Made by a program: the position numbers and the translations under genes
Shown: piece by piece, positions 47,201 through 58,275 of the stretch
Layout: the number at the start of each line of letters is the position of its first letter
Position numbering within the stretch: the stretch's first letter is position 1
Assembly (NCBI GenBank): GCA_001792895.1
Contig: MARA01000049.1
Span: 216,262-280,261 of the forward strand
Reading direction: 5' to 3'
From: Lentinus brumalis
Taxonomy: Eukaryota; Basidiomycota; Agaricomycetes; Polyporales; Polyporaceae
DNA: 64,000 nt
The notes under the pieces: generated by a model
What the model was told of the DNA's origin: nothing
What the model saw: the letters and a program-made list of their open reading frames with translations, nothing else
The model's database searches: none

Positions 47201-48732
47201 CGTCCGTAGTCATGAGCGTGCGCGCATAGAAGGACTGGAGGTACTCCGGGGAGCGGAACCACTCCTTCCGTAGCCGCACGACCTCGCGCCAGTGCATGTA
47301 GACAAAGGCGATCACAATGAACGTGATTGCGTACGTCACAGCGACATGCGCGAACAGCAGATCTCCCTTCACGTTCCGGATGGTGAGCATGGAGAGCGCG
47401 TCGCGGCTTTCGCTCGGGACACTCTTGATGTTGTACACAACGTTGATCGGGATGAGGACGGCGCAGGTGAGGACTGCAATGGCGGTGAATAGCCAGCGGC
47501 AGAGGCGGAGGAAGCGGAGGAAGATGGCAGCATCGAGGCCAATCTTGTCGACTAGCTCGGGCTCTTTCGTGTGGAGGAGTGGAGAGACCCATCCGAGGAA
47601 CGAGTCGGAGGCGCGCGGAGGAACCTTGTCGCCAACGTGATATTTGACTTTGGGCTCGTAGACGATCTGGCAAATGGGGATCAGCACGTCGTGTTACTGT
47701 CAACATTGCTGAGACAACGGTGGATCTGCATTGGATCCCGACAACCTCAGATATGGACATGGGATGTCGCCTGTGTGCGCGTTCCATGGCCAATCTTCCG
47801 GAGTGCCTGACGCATGCGGCATGCTTTGCATGGGACGGCTTCTGAGAACTACATAGTATGTCTCTTTGAATCTGTCCTTTGCAATGCAGGCGGAGGGACA
47901 GCATGCCCGTCGTGGGAGCTGGAACAACGAAGCGCTGGAGAAGCTGCTCGGAGATGCGGGCCTCCGGACGTGCCCTGTGTTCACTCTGCACAGCGTAGCA
48001 TGGCTGGGTGATGCCCAACGGAATGAGATCCAAAGCGACGTGGTGCAGGGCTCGCAATTGAGGACAGTCACAGTCAGGAAATTCCAGCCGGGTTTGAGGC
48101 ATCGGTTGGGAGCATGTGATGCAAGGTCGGGGCTTCTTCGAGTGAGGTATGTATGAAGTACGGAATCGATGCAGATGGGAGGCGCATGCAGGATGAATAC
48201 TGCCTGTACGCGCATTTCACGCGCATACAGCCAACATCTTCTGCTTCCGGCCGATATGCAGGTCGTCAGGATCGCCGTGCGCACGCACTGGCGCAGCTTA
48301 ACCAGGGTGTTGGGATGGCGTCTTCGAGTGAAGTATGAAGAATGGGAATAGATGGACCGATACAGATGGAGGCGCGTTATGCAGGAAGAGGGCACATGGT
48401 GTGCTGCCTGTATGCGCATTCAGCACGCATACAGCCAACATATCATGCAGTATGCGAGTTGTTTGAATCCGAGGACGAAGAACGGAGCTTCTCAAAGCGA
48501 AGATATAGTACGCGAAGGTCACACACCTTATTTCTTGGCCGAAGGACGTTGAATACGATGATCGTTGCAAACTACCACAGACACTGGGTGAACGACTGCC
48601 TTCACTTGCACCCTCAAGAGTACTCACCGATACGCCGAACATCAATGCAACCTGCGAGGCGACTGCAACGGGCGCCAGCGACCGTTGGCTTGTGGTCTCG
48701 TCAATGAACTTGTCCAAGTCATTGTCGGCCAT
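44245..48732 (-). CDS. CSC1/TMEM63-like (DUF221) stress-gated cation channel
   Basis: Homologue of osmosensitive calcium-permeable channels. Exon 1 starts MADNDLDKFIDETTSQRSL and runs into the first TM (VALMFGVS). A small exon (FATIIVFNVLRPRNK, about 48563-48520) completes it. After a roughly 850-bp intron comes IVYEPKVKYHVGDKVPPRAS (from 47672), then two TM segments and the PHM7-type cytosolic domain (YARTLMTTDVPKKLQSDEGI; AIDYYT). The TM core continues through several exons to about 45420. The C-terminal exon (44740-44245) is disordered and built on QYTPPQQYAPPQQYA-like repeats. Most introns are short. The best-supported features are the N-terminal TM, the cytosolic loop and the membrane core. 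Confidence 0.85.
48135..48443. repeat. Tandem duplication (unit about 187 bp) inside the long CSC1 intron
   Basis: Two imperfect copies start at 48135 and 48322, each beginning CTTCGAGTGA-GTATGAAG and ending GCATACAGCCAACAT. The second has extra short insertions. Confidence 0.75.
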
Positions 48733-49649
48733 GGCGTGCGAGGAGGGTGCGGATAGCTAGTGAAGCGTTTGAGCCCGCTCAGAGGCTGTATACTAGGCCA
48801 GCTCTAGGGGGATGGGGAGAGACAGGAGAGACAGAAGTCTGTGGTGGATGAGAGTCAAGGCGAGGTCGTCGTCGAGCGCGTCGGAGGGCGTTGTCTCGAA
48901 GAGGAACAAAAGAACAGCGCGCGTTCAAGCCGTCACTTTGCGAGGCTGTGGCCTGCGGTGTCACAGTCTTGGCCTTTCTCCGCTTTCAGGCGCCAGGCAC
49001 ACCTTATCCCGCAGCTAAGTGATGTAATTATTCCACAGAGTATCCGTTTATGGCACGACAAGTCGTATTGGTTTTGCTTGTATTCCATGCTAAGTTCGCT
49101 GCAAATTGTGCTCCATCCTCAGAGCCTTTTCCTCCTGCCTCCTCCAGCGTCCTCATTATACAGTATTGTCTTCAGCCTTGTATGACGACACGAGACTCGC
49201 GAGATGCTCGTAGATCATTGTAGCTCCACGAGAAATATTACGTGGCCTCGGTTACGTCTATGTAAGTTCTACTTAATCAAATCACCCCAGACATCCGAAG
49301 AGAGGTTGCCGGCGGCAGCTCGAGAGCGCTGGTAAGAAGTCGAGTAAGTAGTTGTGTATGTCTCCCCTATGGCCGCCTAGGCAGATGTTTATAAGCTGTA
49401 GTACCTCGAAGTGATGAGTGAAAATGAGACTGTGCGATGCGGAGTTCGGGAATCCCTTGGGACAGTGCCAGCTCTTCTATGTGGTTCACGAAGTCACCTC
49501 ACCTCCACCGACATCCCAAGTTGCACAACGGTAATAGAAGTATACGTATAGATAGGCCGAGGGCGTCCGGGGTATGCTTACACTACAGACATAGTTTCAG
49601 TACAGGCGGATGAATTCAGGTCGTCCCTGCCCACCGCAGAGCTCGAAAA
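48733..49649. other. no gene recognised
   Basis: Upstream of the CSC1-like gene and downstream of the Crinkler-kinase. Only short frames. Confidence 0.5.
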
Positions 49650-51673
49650 TCAACCCAACCTTCGAACCATCTCATCATCGTGCTCAGCCCTAATCAGTGC
49701 ATAATCGGCCACTCCCGCTGGCCAAAAGATGGTCTTCGAAAGATAGAGCGGGTATCGCGCTATGCCCTCTTCTCCTGCCCAGTCGAAGTCCACGATCCTG
49801 ACCCTCTTCCCCACGTCGTCATTTTCTGCACCGGTCGGCTTCGCAACGACGACGTTCCCCAGTCGGACGTCGCCATGCACTAGGTTATGGTCATGCAACA
49901 GCTTCACCGCACGCTTGACTGCAACGCGCACGCCATCAGGAAGGGCATGACGCTCGTCAGCGGAAAGCATCGCAAGTGCCGTCTCCCCCTCGATGTACTC
50001 CATCACAACCATCTGGCGAGAACCGCAGCCCTTAGACTCCGGGCACTCGAGCCATATGTTGCCATGGTATAATAGCTGAGGAGCCAGGCCTTCCCTTGCG
50101 AGGAGTTTGTGGGCGTCGACTCCGTAGTTCTCGACGAACTTGACGACGAGCTGCCGAGGCTCGTCGCCATCGCATTCGACGGCTCTGTAGGTGACGCAAG
50201 CCTCAGCGACATCCTTGAGGTAGTGGGTATACTTGAACTTGATGATTCGATCGCCGTCCCGGTAGGCAGTCGCCAGAGGAAAGTAACGCGCTACTTCATC
50301 CACGGGTTCCTCTAGCTGAGCATAGAAAGACCGCAGCCGAGCGAGCGCATTCCCAAGCGCATAGAAGACTCGCGCGATCCGGTGTGCATTCGCGTCATCG
50401 TTCGACCGGCTGTTGGCGAGCCAGATGTAATCCGTGAGACGATGCACGATCGCATGAGTCGTGAAGATGGCGCCGCAAATGACGATGTAGGGTCCCGCGA
50501 TAGCGATGACGAAGGAAGGACCAAAGCATGCATCCAAGAGGGCCTGACGTTTCGTCAACAGGGTTGAAAAGCTAGATCAGGGATAGGGAAACGCACTTAC
50601 CTTTTGGGTCGCATTCATCCAATGCTGGATATAGGAGAAAGAGCCATGAACTGAGCCATCGCCCCCAGTGCCAAACTCGGCCGTCTCCTCCACTATAGCC
50701 AGCCCCGCAATGCCCAATGGCGGACTCACTCGGCTGAAGCTATAGATGTGGTCAGCCGGCGTCTTGTTGCTATCGACGAGCTGTGCGAAGGTAGCGGAGA
50801 GGATGTTGTTGAGAAGAGAGCGTGTGGTCGTCCGACGGCGGACTTCGTCGGTTTCGATCTGCGAAACAGAATCCATGAGTTCGGCGACTTGTCGAACGAA
50901 CTCCTCAGGGAGCTGCAATTGCTCATCACGAAGCTCAGCCTTGAATTGCGCAAACACATAGTGGAAATCTTCGACGGGGGGAGCGACGGTGGTAGGCTCG
51001 TCGCCATATCGTCCGTCGAGGATAGGGAAGTCACCACACTGAATCTTAAAGTACGTCTTTGGTTTGCAATTCTGAGATGGCGTACCACTGGGTCCTGTCT
51101 GCAGCACTTTCTTGAAGCCTGGGACGCATGTCAGGCGTGTCCTGGATGTGCTACATAGCACGCGCAAAGATGAGATGCACGTACCTTCCTTGAGCTTAGT
51201 GAGGATATCCTTCGCCTCGTCAAGATTCTCAGGTGCAGCAACTGTCACGGTCTCCCGGATGGGGACCTCTGCCACGAGCGTGGTAATGGCGTCTGCCCGG
51301 ACGCCAGTGCCAAAGATGTCTGATACGAGAGCCTCCCTATCTAGCTCGTTGCAGAATTCGCTCACGTCACCGCCGTGTTCTTTCATTAGGGAACGGAGGC
51401 GGTCGTGGCCACTCTTCGGTAGAAATTCACGTGGCTAAAAACAGTGGTTGTCAGCAATACCGTGGCAATACCCCCTTCTAAGGGCCACAGCTTGCAGCGT
51501 AGACTCACCTTCCAGAGCACAATATGACCCTGCAGCTGCTTCAATTGCGTTGCGATGATCTCGATGACGTCCTGCACAGTAGAGCTTGGAGCTACTCTGA
51601 GAAATACGTAGCGGTCACTGCTTGAACCGTTCACGACCGAGAAATAGCGCAGCATTATCTGATCTTCAGCCAT
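49650..51673 (-). CDS. Crinkler-like protein with C-terminal kinase-like domain
   Basis: Exon 1 (51673-51508) reads MAEDQIMLRYFSVVNGSSSD and then VAPSSTVQDVIEIIATQLKQ and HIVLWK, the ubiquitin-like head of fungal Crinkler (CRN) proteins. A splice joins PREFLPKSGHDRL and TLVAEVPI. The middle part has FPILDGRYGDEPTTVAPPVE, typical of fungal CRNs. The exon at about 50560-49650 (IAGPYIVICGAIFTTHAIVH, RLTDYIWLANSRSNDDAN) leads into a kinase fold: VVKFVENYG, VVMEYIEGET, HDHNLVHGDVRLGNVVV and VRIVDFDWAGE. The catalytic loop is HGD rather than HRD and the metal motif is DFD. In fungi such proteins are thought to act in conflict or recognition; the role here is unknown. Confidence 0.78.
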
Positions 51674-52109
51674 ATTGCGTCTAACGCTGGGAGTGGGGTG
51701 AAAAGTTCAAGGTGATTTGGAGGTCATCAACCGGTTGGTGGTGGTCACTGGCGAAGAAGTCCACTTACTATTGGTGCAATCAGACTGCGCCACATCCTCC
51801 GGCGCTTATGGAACAATGAGGCATAGGTAGCCGTCTCGACCACAGCACAGTGCGGGCGCGTGGTCTTCATTCGGCAAAGAAAAGTAGCAGTCGAACATGA
51901 CACGAACCTGCGTGATGTGAGAATATGTACGGGTGCTGGTTTGGAGAAAGACAGCAGCGGAGATTTGCCTCCGACGACGGCTCGCTATAATGACAAACTG
52001 GTAGCGATTGGTTTGCGAACCGCGGCGGAGGTGGGCGTATCTCCCTAGAAAATATTCCCCCAGTACGCTACGCCATGATGCGAAATTAACGAGGGCGTGG
52101 ATGGACGCA
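51674..52109. other. Upstream region of the Crinkler-like gene
   Basis: No gene seen between the Crinkler-like start and the edge of the duplicated segment. Confidence 0.5.
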
Positions 52110-53240
52110 AGGAGCACAGGATGCTGGAGGGCACGTTTATCTCGGGATGCGACCGTGGCAGGGTCGGAGGAATCGAGGTTCTCTCGGACCAGTTGGGTGC
52201 GGAATAGCGGCGTCGCTATACAGCGGCCTATCCATCCTGTAGTGCGCCTTGGCTAGGAGAGGAGAGGTGTAGCAGGAGAAACCTGGTTATGCTGTCTTGC
52301 CCTGGGCCTTCTTCAGCGCAACTCTGACGCTCCTGATAGAGTTCTCTCGTGCGGTGACAAGACGCTTCGCCTTTGCAAAGTCGAGCGACTGCTCGAGCGC
52401 AGAGTAGGAAGGATCAGTAGGCTTCTTGGCAATGACGACACTCCCGTCCACGGTCGAGTTATCCTCCCCGGTTCCCTTGGCGTCGTTGGTGTCCGCTGGC
52501 CGAGTCGCCGCGGCCAGCTGTGTGCGTAGTGACGCAAGCGTCTGGTCCAGAGACGCTAGAGTAGCGATGCAAGTGGCCATGTCGTCCTTGCGTCGGAATG
52601 CATGGCAGACCTCCCGCGCGCACATCTCGATGTGGTCGAAGCGCACACGGCCGAGCATCTCTCCGCCGAACCTGATGTCACACGCTTCCCGTCAGTGACC
52701 TCTCTGAACAAGTACTTTGCTCGAGTAAATAATACCAACGACTGACGACGACCACAGCATCGATGACGCCCTCGGCCTGCATGACCTTGAGCACGCGCCC
52801 TCCGGCGTACTTCTCGCCGTCGTCGTCAGAACCACTAACGACCTCGAAGTCGTCCGGACCTCCAAGGCCGTCTCGCTGCGGCTTGAGCACCATGCATCGC
52901 CATGCCGCAATTTCATGCGTTGCAGGCCGAGCACCGTGTGTGACATTCTTGAGATGGTTGATGGCTTTGCGGGCTTCTTCGGGGCTCGTCGCCGCGTACA
53001 CTGTGGCCACAAACGTTGACCCTCTGTCGCGTATTTCTTGGGAAGTCGCGAGTGCTTTGGGAGGTGGTTTGGAAGTCTTCACATAGGAATCGAGATTCGA
53101 GGCCATGACCGTTTGCATTGAAGGTTAAGCTGGAGGCGCTGCAGTGGCACCAATCAGGATATTCGCAGTCCGCAAACTCCGACTAGGCATGCAATGTAGA
53201 GTACAGTATACTCAGTTCAACTCCGATGACAAGCTATCAC
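52110..53240 (-). repeat. 1.1-kb duplicated segment, copy 2
   Basis: Inverted relative to copy 1 (29569-30690). Coding parts are about 95 percent alike and the flanks more diverged. Copy 2 carries about 30 extra bases in the 3' flank. Confidence 0.88.
52287..53118 (-). CDS. IMPACT/YIH1-family (UPF0029) protein, copy 2
   Basis: Same two-exon structure and length as the gene at 29696-30527. Replacements are few and mild, for example KASK to KTSK, STFLA to STFVA, TADTND to PADTND and LDVAKAKRLIAA to LDFAKAKRLVTA. The domain residues THEIAAWRC and GGEMLGRVRF are unchanged and there are no stops, so both copies may be active. The pattern looks like a recent duplication under selection, or gene conversion. 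Confidence 0.8.
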
Positions 53241-53695
53241 AGTGAGTAAATGTAGGCTCGGCGATAAGTACTTGAGTACTGGCAGTGGACAGTCCTCGAT
53301 CGTATCTTTTCTGTCATACGGACCGACCATGGGACTCTATGGGACTCCGGAGCCTCCAAGGCAAAGTTACTTCAAGTTACGTGATCATTCCACGAGATGA
53401 GTTCGTGACAGAGTCTGATATTTACCTGGACAGGATAACGACTCGGCTGCTTACGTCTACGGTTTAGGAGCTTCCAGCCTTCGGAGCAGATCCAACGCAG
53501 TGAGACTAACTGCAGAGCGGCCGACTCAGATTGGAAGGGACTTACTCATGGGAAATCTTATGCATATGCCACATGGCGGAGGAAGTCCATAAGTTGGCTG
53601 CTATCGCGGTTCTAGCCCACGAGCCCTCGTGATAAGATTCGGCCTGAATGGGACTCGCAGGGTTGGAGCTTGGACAGACTCACCCACACGCCAGC
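53241..53695. other. no gene recognised
   Basis: Divergent upstream region between IMPACT copy 2 and the HDOD gene. Confidence 0.5.
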
Positions 53696-55398
53696 ATGTC
53701 GAATGGTCCCATACTGGCAGGCGGCGCGGTCCTTGTCGCAAGTCTCCTCTGTTGGCTCTATCTTCGCTTCAGAGGGTCGTATGGGAAGTCTTCTGGTACG
53801 CCTCAAGGGTTTGCAAGTGCAAAGGAGGAGATAGTCCTGCAGCCAGGGTCGTCACTCCCGAATCCCGATCCTCTGACCGAGTTTGACCTGGAGAAGACCA
53901 CTTCGCGCAACTTTGTGTATGTGAACAAGACAGTGCGCCATCCATACTATCAGGTATATAGCACAGCTACTATTGCTCGCCATGTCTAACTTCAGGCGCG
54001 CGGACAGACTATGGCGCATCAGCCCATGCATGTAAACCATTGGATCGAGATCGACAAGGAGTACAAGTGGTATCTCGACGAGAAGGCACGGGTTATAAAG
54101 GAACAAGGTCTGTCGAACTGACTGCACGATGTCCCAAACTCATAAATCCCGTACAGGAAAGGTCGTCATCGACTCGCTGCCGGACAACGACGAAGCATGC
54201 GGGGAACTCCTTATGGAGCTTGTTGACTACCTTCCGAAGCGGTACCCAACGCTATTCACTCGCGAAGGATACGACACGATCACAAACCATGTGATGGACG
54301 AGCGGCACGAAGACCTGAGCAAGAAGCGAGGCGTCGATGCACTGCGTGTGATCGCTCGGTAAATTGCACGTCCTGATATAGTGCGCGTTCTCATACTTCT
54401 GTAGGCTGGTCCAGGATGACTTCTTGATGGGCAGAGAGCGCGAAGACGGGCAGATCTATCTCGTTGGGGGTCTCATAGCATTCCCAGGTAAGTATGCCGG
54501 CGTAAAACTGCAGCCGTATATTCCAGCTTACACTTTTCCAGGCTTCTACCTCCTTTCGGAGACCATAGGCAAACCTATCAAAGTCCTCCATGAGCCTGTG
54601 CCCTACTTCAACGAGAAGCTCCTCGTGAGCGTCGAACGCACGCTCAGACGCTTCAAGCCCGATCAGCCGTTCGAGCGGTCCAGCTGGATGATCACAGACG
54701 ACCGCAACCTGTTCTGGCGTGAGTCTCATACATTTGGCCTCCTAAAAGATTCCCCGCTCATCTTCAATGCCCTAGACAATGTCGCTTCCGCACCAGCGAA
54801 TCCTGAGATACATCCGAAGGACTTCTGGCTGCGGATCGACCACCAGACTTTCCGCAAGCTCCCACGCACCAACGCCATCATCTTCGGAGTGTGAGTGACC
54901 GCCGTGGACCCGGAAGTCAATGCACTAACGAGCTAGCACAGACATCCGATCCTGCGCAAGATCGAAGACTTTGCGGACAGCCCTCTCGTGCCGGCCCTGC
55001 TGGAGAAGGTGCACCTTGAGACAGACCCCGTCATGCTCACGGTGAGTACTCGCCATGTTTCTCGTGTGCTCGTGACAATCGTGGCTGACGGTCGCTGCTA
55101 GTACAAGGGGACGCAGAAGTACGACGCACTTCTGCTTCCGTACCTGCGAGAACTCACCCAGAGTCAACTCGACCGCGGTCTCATAACGTAGGCATCTCTG
55201 ATTACTCACACCGTATGGGTCGCTGCTGATATGGTGGCATCTGCATGCAGTGACGAGGACGATGTGCGGTCGTTCCGAGAGCTGCTCAAGGACAAGAAGG
55301 TGGAAATCCCAACGAAGCAGTCCACACTCGCTGTGCCGACCGAGTCCGAGGTCAGAGTAGCCATGCGAGCAGCTAGAGCTGAGGAGGGCGTCCGGTGA
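53696..55398 (+). CDS. DUF3445/HDOD family protein (heme-dependent oxidative N-demethylase-like), membrane-anchored
   Basis: Start MSNGPILAGGAVLVASLLCW gives an N-terminal TM anchor ahead of a soluble domain. Exon 1 (53696-53953) ends in phase, and the chain continues through MAHQPMHVNHWIEIDKEYKW, LPDNDEACGELLMELVDYLP, REREDGQIYLVGGLIAFPG, VPYFNEKLLVSVERTLRRF, ERSSWMITDDRNLFW, DFWLRIDHQTFRKLPRTNAI and LRELTQSQLDRGLIT. These blocks match the family fold, whose bacterial member is the catalytic part of dimethylamine monooxygenase. The real substrate in fungi is unknown. About seven short introns. Placing the enzyme on a membrane is a common but untested arrangement in fungi. Confidence 0.82.
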
Positions 55399-55920
55399 CT
55401 GGCGTCGCGACGACGTGATACATACGTCTATACTCACCCCCGCAGTGCGTCAGTATGGCTTTACTAGTTCCACATATGTGTAGGTCTCTTTTCGTGTATA
55501 GCATCATATGTCATGCCATTCGGACGGGTAAGACTGACAAAGAAGCCACCGCGCAGTCCTAACTCACATATCCACATAATGCTCTGGAACCACGAATGTC
55601 GAACTTCGCAAAGTGTATTCTACGCTACTGATTGTCGGCAGTCTGTTGTACCAGGTTGTACCCGGCAGCGAGTCAGTGACTAAGGCTCGCTCGGAGAATC
55701 ATCGGAGTTATCATGACGCCCCCTTACGCGAAATCCTGGCGTCCTCTTCCTTTGACCACATCTCTACTCTGCGCTCCTTCTCTCCATCCATACGATCAGT
55801 ATCCGACGAGGAGGTGTACGGGGGTGTAAGTGCGAGTCTATAGGAGCAAACTACCTCCGAGATGTGCAATCCGCCTGACTTACATCACAAACGTAGATCC
55901 ACCCCAATTCACAGCTGAAG
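55399..55920. other. no gene recognised
   Basis: Downstream of the HDOD gene and upstream of the transporter; nothing further seen. Confidence 0.5.
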
Positions 55921-58130
55921 ATGAACGACTCGGAGTACGTGCCTCTTGATTCTCCATGCTTAAACATGCAGTCGATGGTAGCTCACCCACAGTGTGGAAA
56001 TTGTCAGACAAGCGGACGTCGTCCCGCACCTCCACTACAAAGGAGCGCCCAGCTTCCAGGGACCCCCAACTCGAAGCCAAAACCAACCGGAGGAGATCGC
56101 CCTCGAGCCACTCGATACCCAAGCCCATTGCTCAGCGGTCTCGCTTCCCGTGGTTGTCACGCAGCAAGCGGTCGATGCGGAGCGTTCGTCCCAGATGTCC
56201 GCGCCGCAGGGCACTACGAACTCGGAGTCGAACAGGCGGCTGCCGTTCCGGGCGCACGTCATGTATGCGACGGCGCTGACGATGATGTTTCTCGCCGGCT
56301 GGAACGACGGTACTACTGGTCCGCTGTTGCCGCGCATCCAGGTCGCGTACAATGTGCGTCTGGACTCTGTGCTGTCGTCACTTGCATTCTGGGAAGTGCT
56401 GACGGGTGTCGGGAGCGCAGATAGGGTTCGCTATCGTCTCGTTGATCTTCGTGTTTAACTTCCTTGTAAGTGCCGTACTGCGGATTGCGGCCGCCATCGA
56501 TCTCAGTGCTCTGCATGCCGACGCGTCTCGTTATGCAGGGGTTCGCTGTCGCTGCGGCTCTGAACGTCTACCTCACGGATCGCTTCGGGTTCGGCAAGGT
56601 ACGCTTGTACTCTCTCGGAGTCACATCTCTTATATCTCATAATTATCTGCATCGCAGGTGTTGTTTGTCGGTACTACCTAGCTTCCTCGCTGGAACGAAA
56701 GGATCATAGCCTAACTGACTTGCAGGCGCTGTATCTCAAATGATCGGATATGCCCTTGAGGCTCCGGCACCACCGTTCCCGATATTCGTACTCGGGCAGT
56801 TCTTCATGGGTCTCGGCATAGCTCTGCAGGTGCGTTCTGTTCCACGGGTTCATGCTCAACAGAAAGTACCAACGGAGGCGGTAGCTGTCAGGCGCCAACA
56901 CCTTCGTGGCCGGACTCAAGGAGCATGTCTCGACGCGACTCGCCGTGCTGCATGCATGCTACGGTGAGCCATACTCCCACTCCCTACACCGCTCAGCGAG
57001 TTGCTCATGATCGACGCTCATTGTGTGTGTTATTCGCAGGGGCTGGTGCGCTGTCGGCCCCGCTCGTCGCCACCCAATTCTCCCAGCTGCCGCGCTGGTC
57101 CTTCCACTATCTGGTCTCGCTCGGACTGGCCCTCATCAACATCTGCGCTATCGCTTCTGTCTACAAGTTCAGGACCTTCGAAGGTGCGTTTCCGCTCATC
57201 ATCTACTAGCGCTCCACTGCACAGCTGCTGATCTCGACCTCGACCTCCAGCTCTCTTGACCGAGATAGGCATACCCCCCACTGCGAACGACCGCGACAAC
57301 GGCCTAAGCGGCAGCAAGTACCAGCAGATCATGCGCCTGCGCGACGTCCACCTCATCGCACTGTTCATTCTCATCTACGTCGGCACCGAGGTCACGCTCG
57401 GCGGGTGGATCGTCACGTATATTATCGACCTGCGTGGAGGCGGCTCTTCTTCCGGGTATATCTCGTCTGGTTTCTTCGGCGGTATGTCCCACACTGCTAT
57501 CATGCTTAGAAGACACCTTCTCATTGTCATGACAGGACTGATGGTGGGGCGCATCGTCCTCCTCGGGTGAACAAACTCGTACGTATCGCCCCTCCATGCA
57601 TGCCTTATGGCGCAGAGACACTCACTGACGCATTGACAACAGGTCGGCGAGAGACGCGCAATCTTCCTCTACGGCACCCTCTGCATTGCGTACGCATCTG
57701 TCTTACCTTCTCCCATGACTTTCTACAAGAGCACTCACTTATCTACGCTACACGCAGGCTGGAGATTGTCGTCTGGCTCGTGCCCTCGCTCGTCGGCGGC
57801 GCTGTGGCCGTCGCAGGCGTCGGCATGCTGTTGGGTCCCATGTACCCACTTGTGATGAGCCATACCCGGCGCGTCTTCCCGCCCTACCTCCTCTCGGGAT
57901 GTATTGGCTGGATTGCGGCGATTGGGCAGTCGGGGTCGGCGTTCTTGCCATTCGTCACGGGTGCGCTTGCGTCCAAGGTCGGGATCAAGGTTTTGCAGCC
58001 TGTGTAAGTGGCTCTACTATCCTCCTGATGTTCGGATCTGGGCTTACCTTGCTATAGTGTTGTTTCGATGATGGCTGTCATGGTTGGCGTCTGGGCTTTG
58101 GTGCCGAACTCACCTCGGCGTTTCGACTGA
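55921..58130 (+). CDS. MFS transporter
   Basis: Major facilitator of the sugar/FucP-like fungal type. The polar N-terminus leads to RLPFRAHVMYATALTMMFLA, GWNDGTTGPLLPRIQVAYN, then short exons IGFAIVSLIFVFNFL, AALNVYLTDRFGFGK, MIGYALEAPAPPFPIF, GAGALSAPLVATQFSQLPRW, LRDVHLIALFILIYVGTEVT, GGWIVTYIIDLRGGGSSSGY, VGERRAIFLYGTLCI and GMLLGPMYPLVMSHTRRVFP, ending NSPRRFD. This accounts for about 11-12 TM segments. Between LMVGRIVLL and VNKL the frame shifts by one base at a GGG run near 57567, so the gene is either broken or mis-assembled there. The start codon is uncertain. Confidence 0.75.
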
Positions 58131-58275
58131 TTTACCTCCGCTGGTGATACTAATGGCATGGATATCAGCGGCACGCAGAAAATTAATCCTTACGACCTCG
58201 AGAATCTGATGATGCGCCAATTTGCATTGATACAGGATGGTACAAGTTTTGGGACACTGTTACTTCATAACTGGT

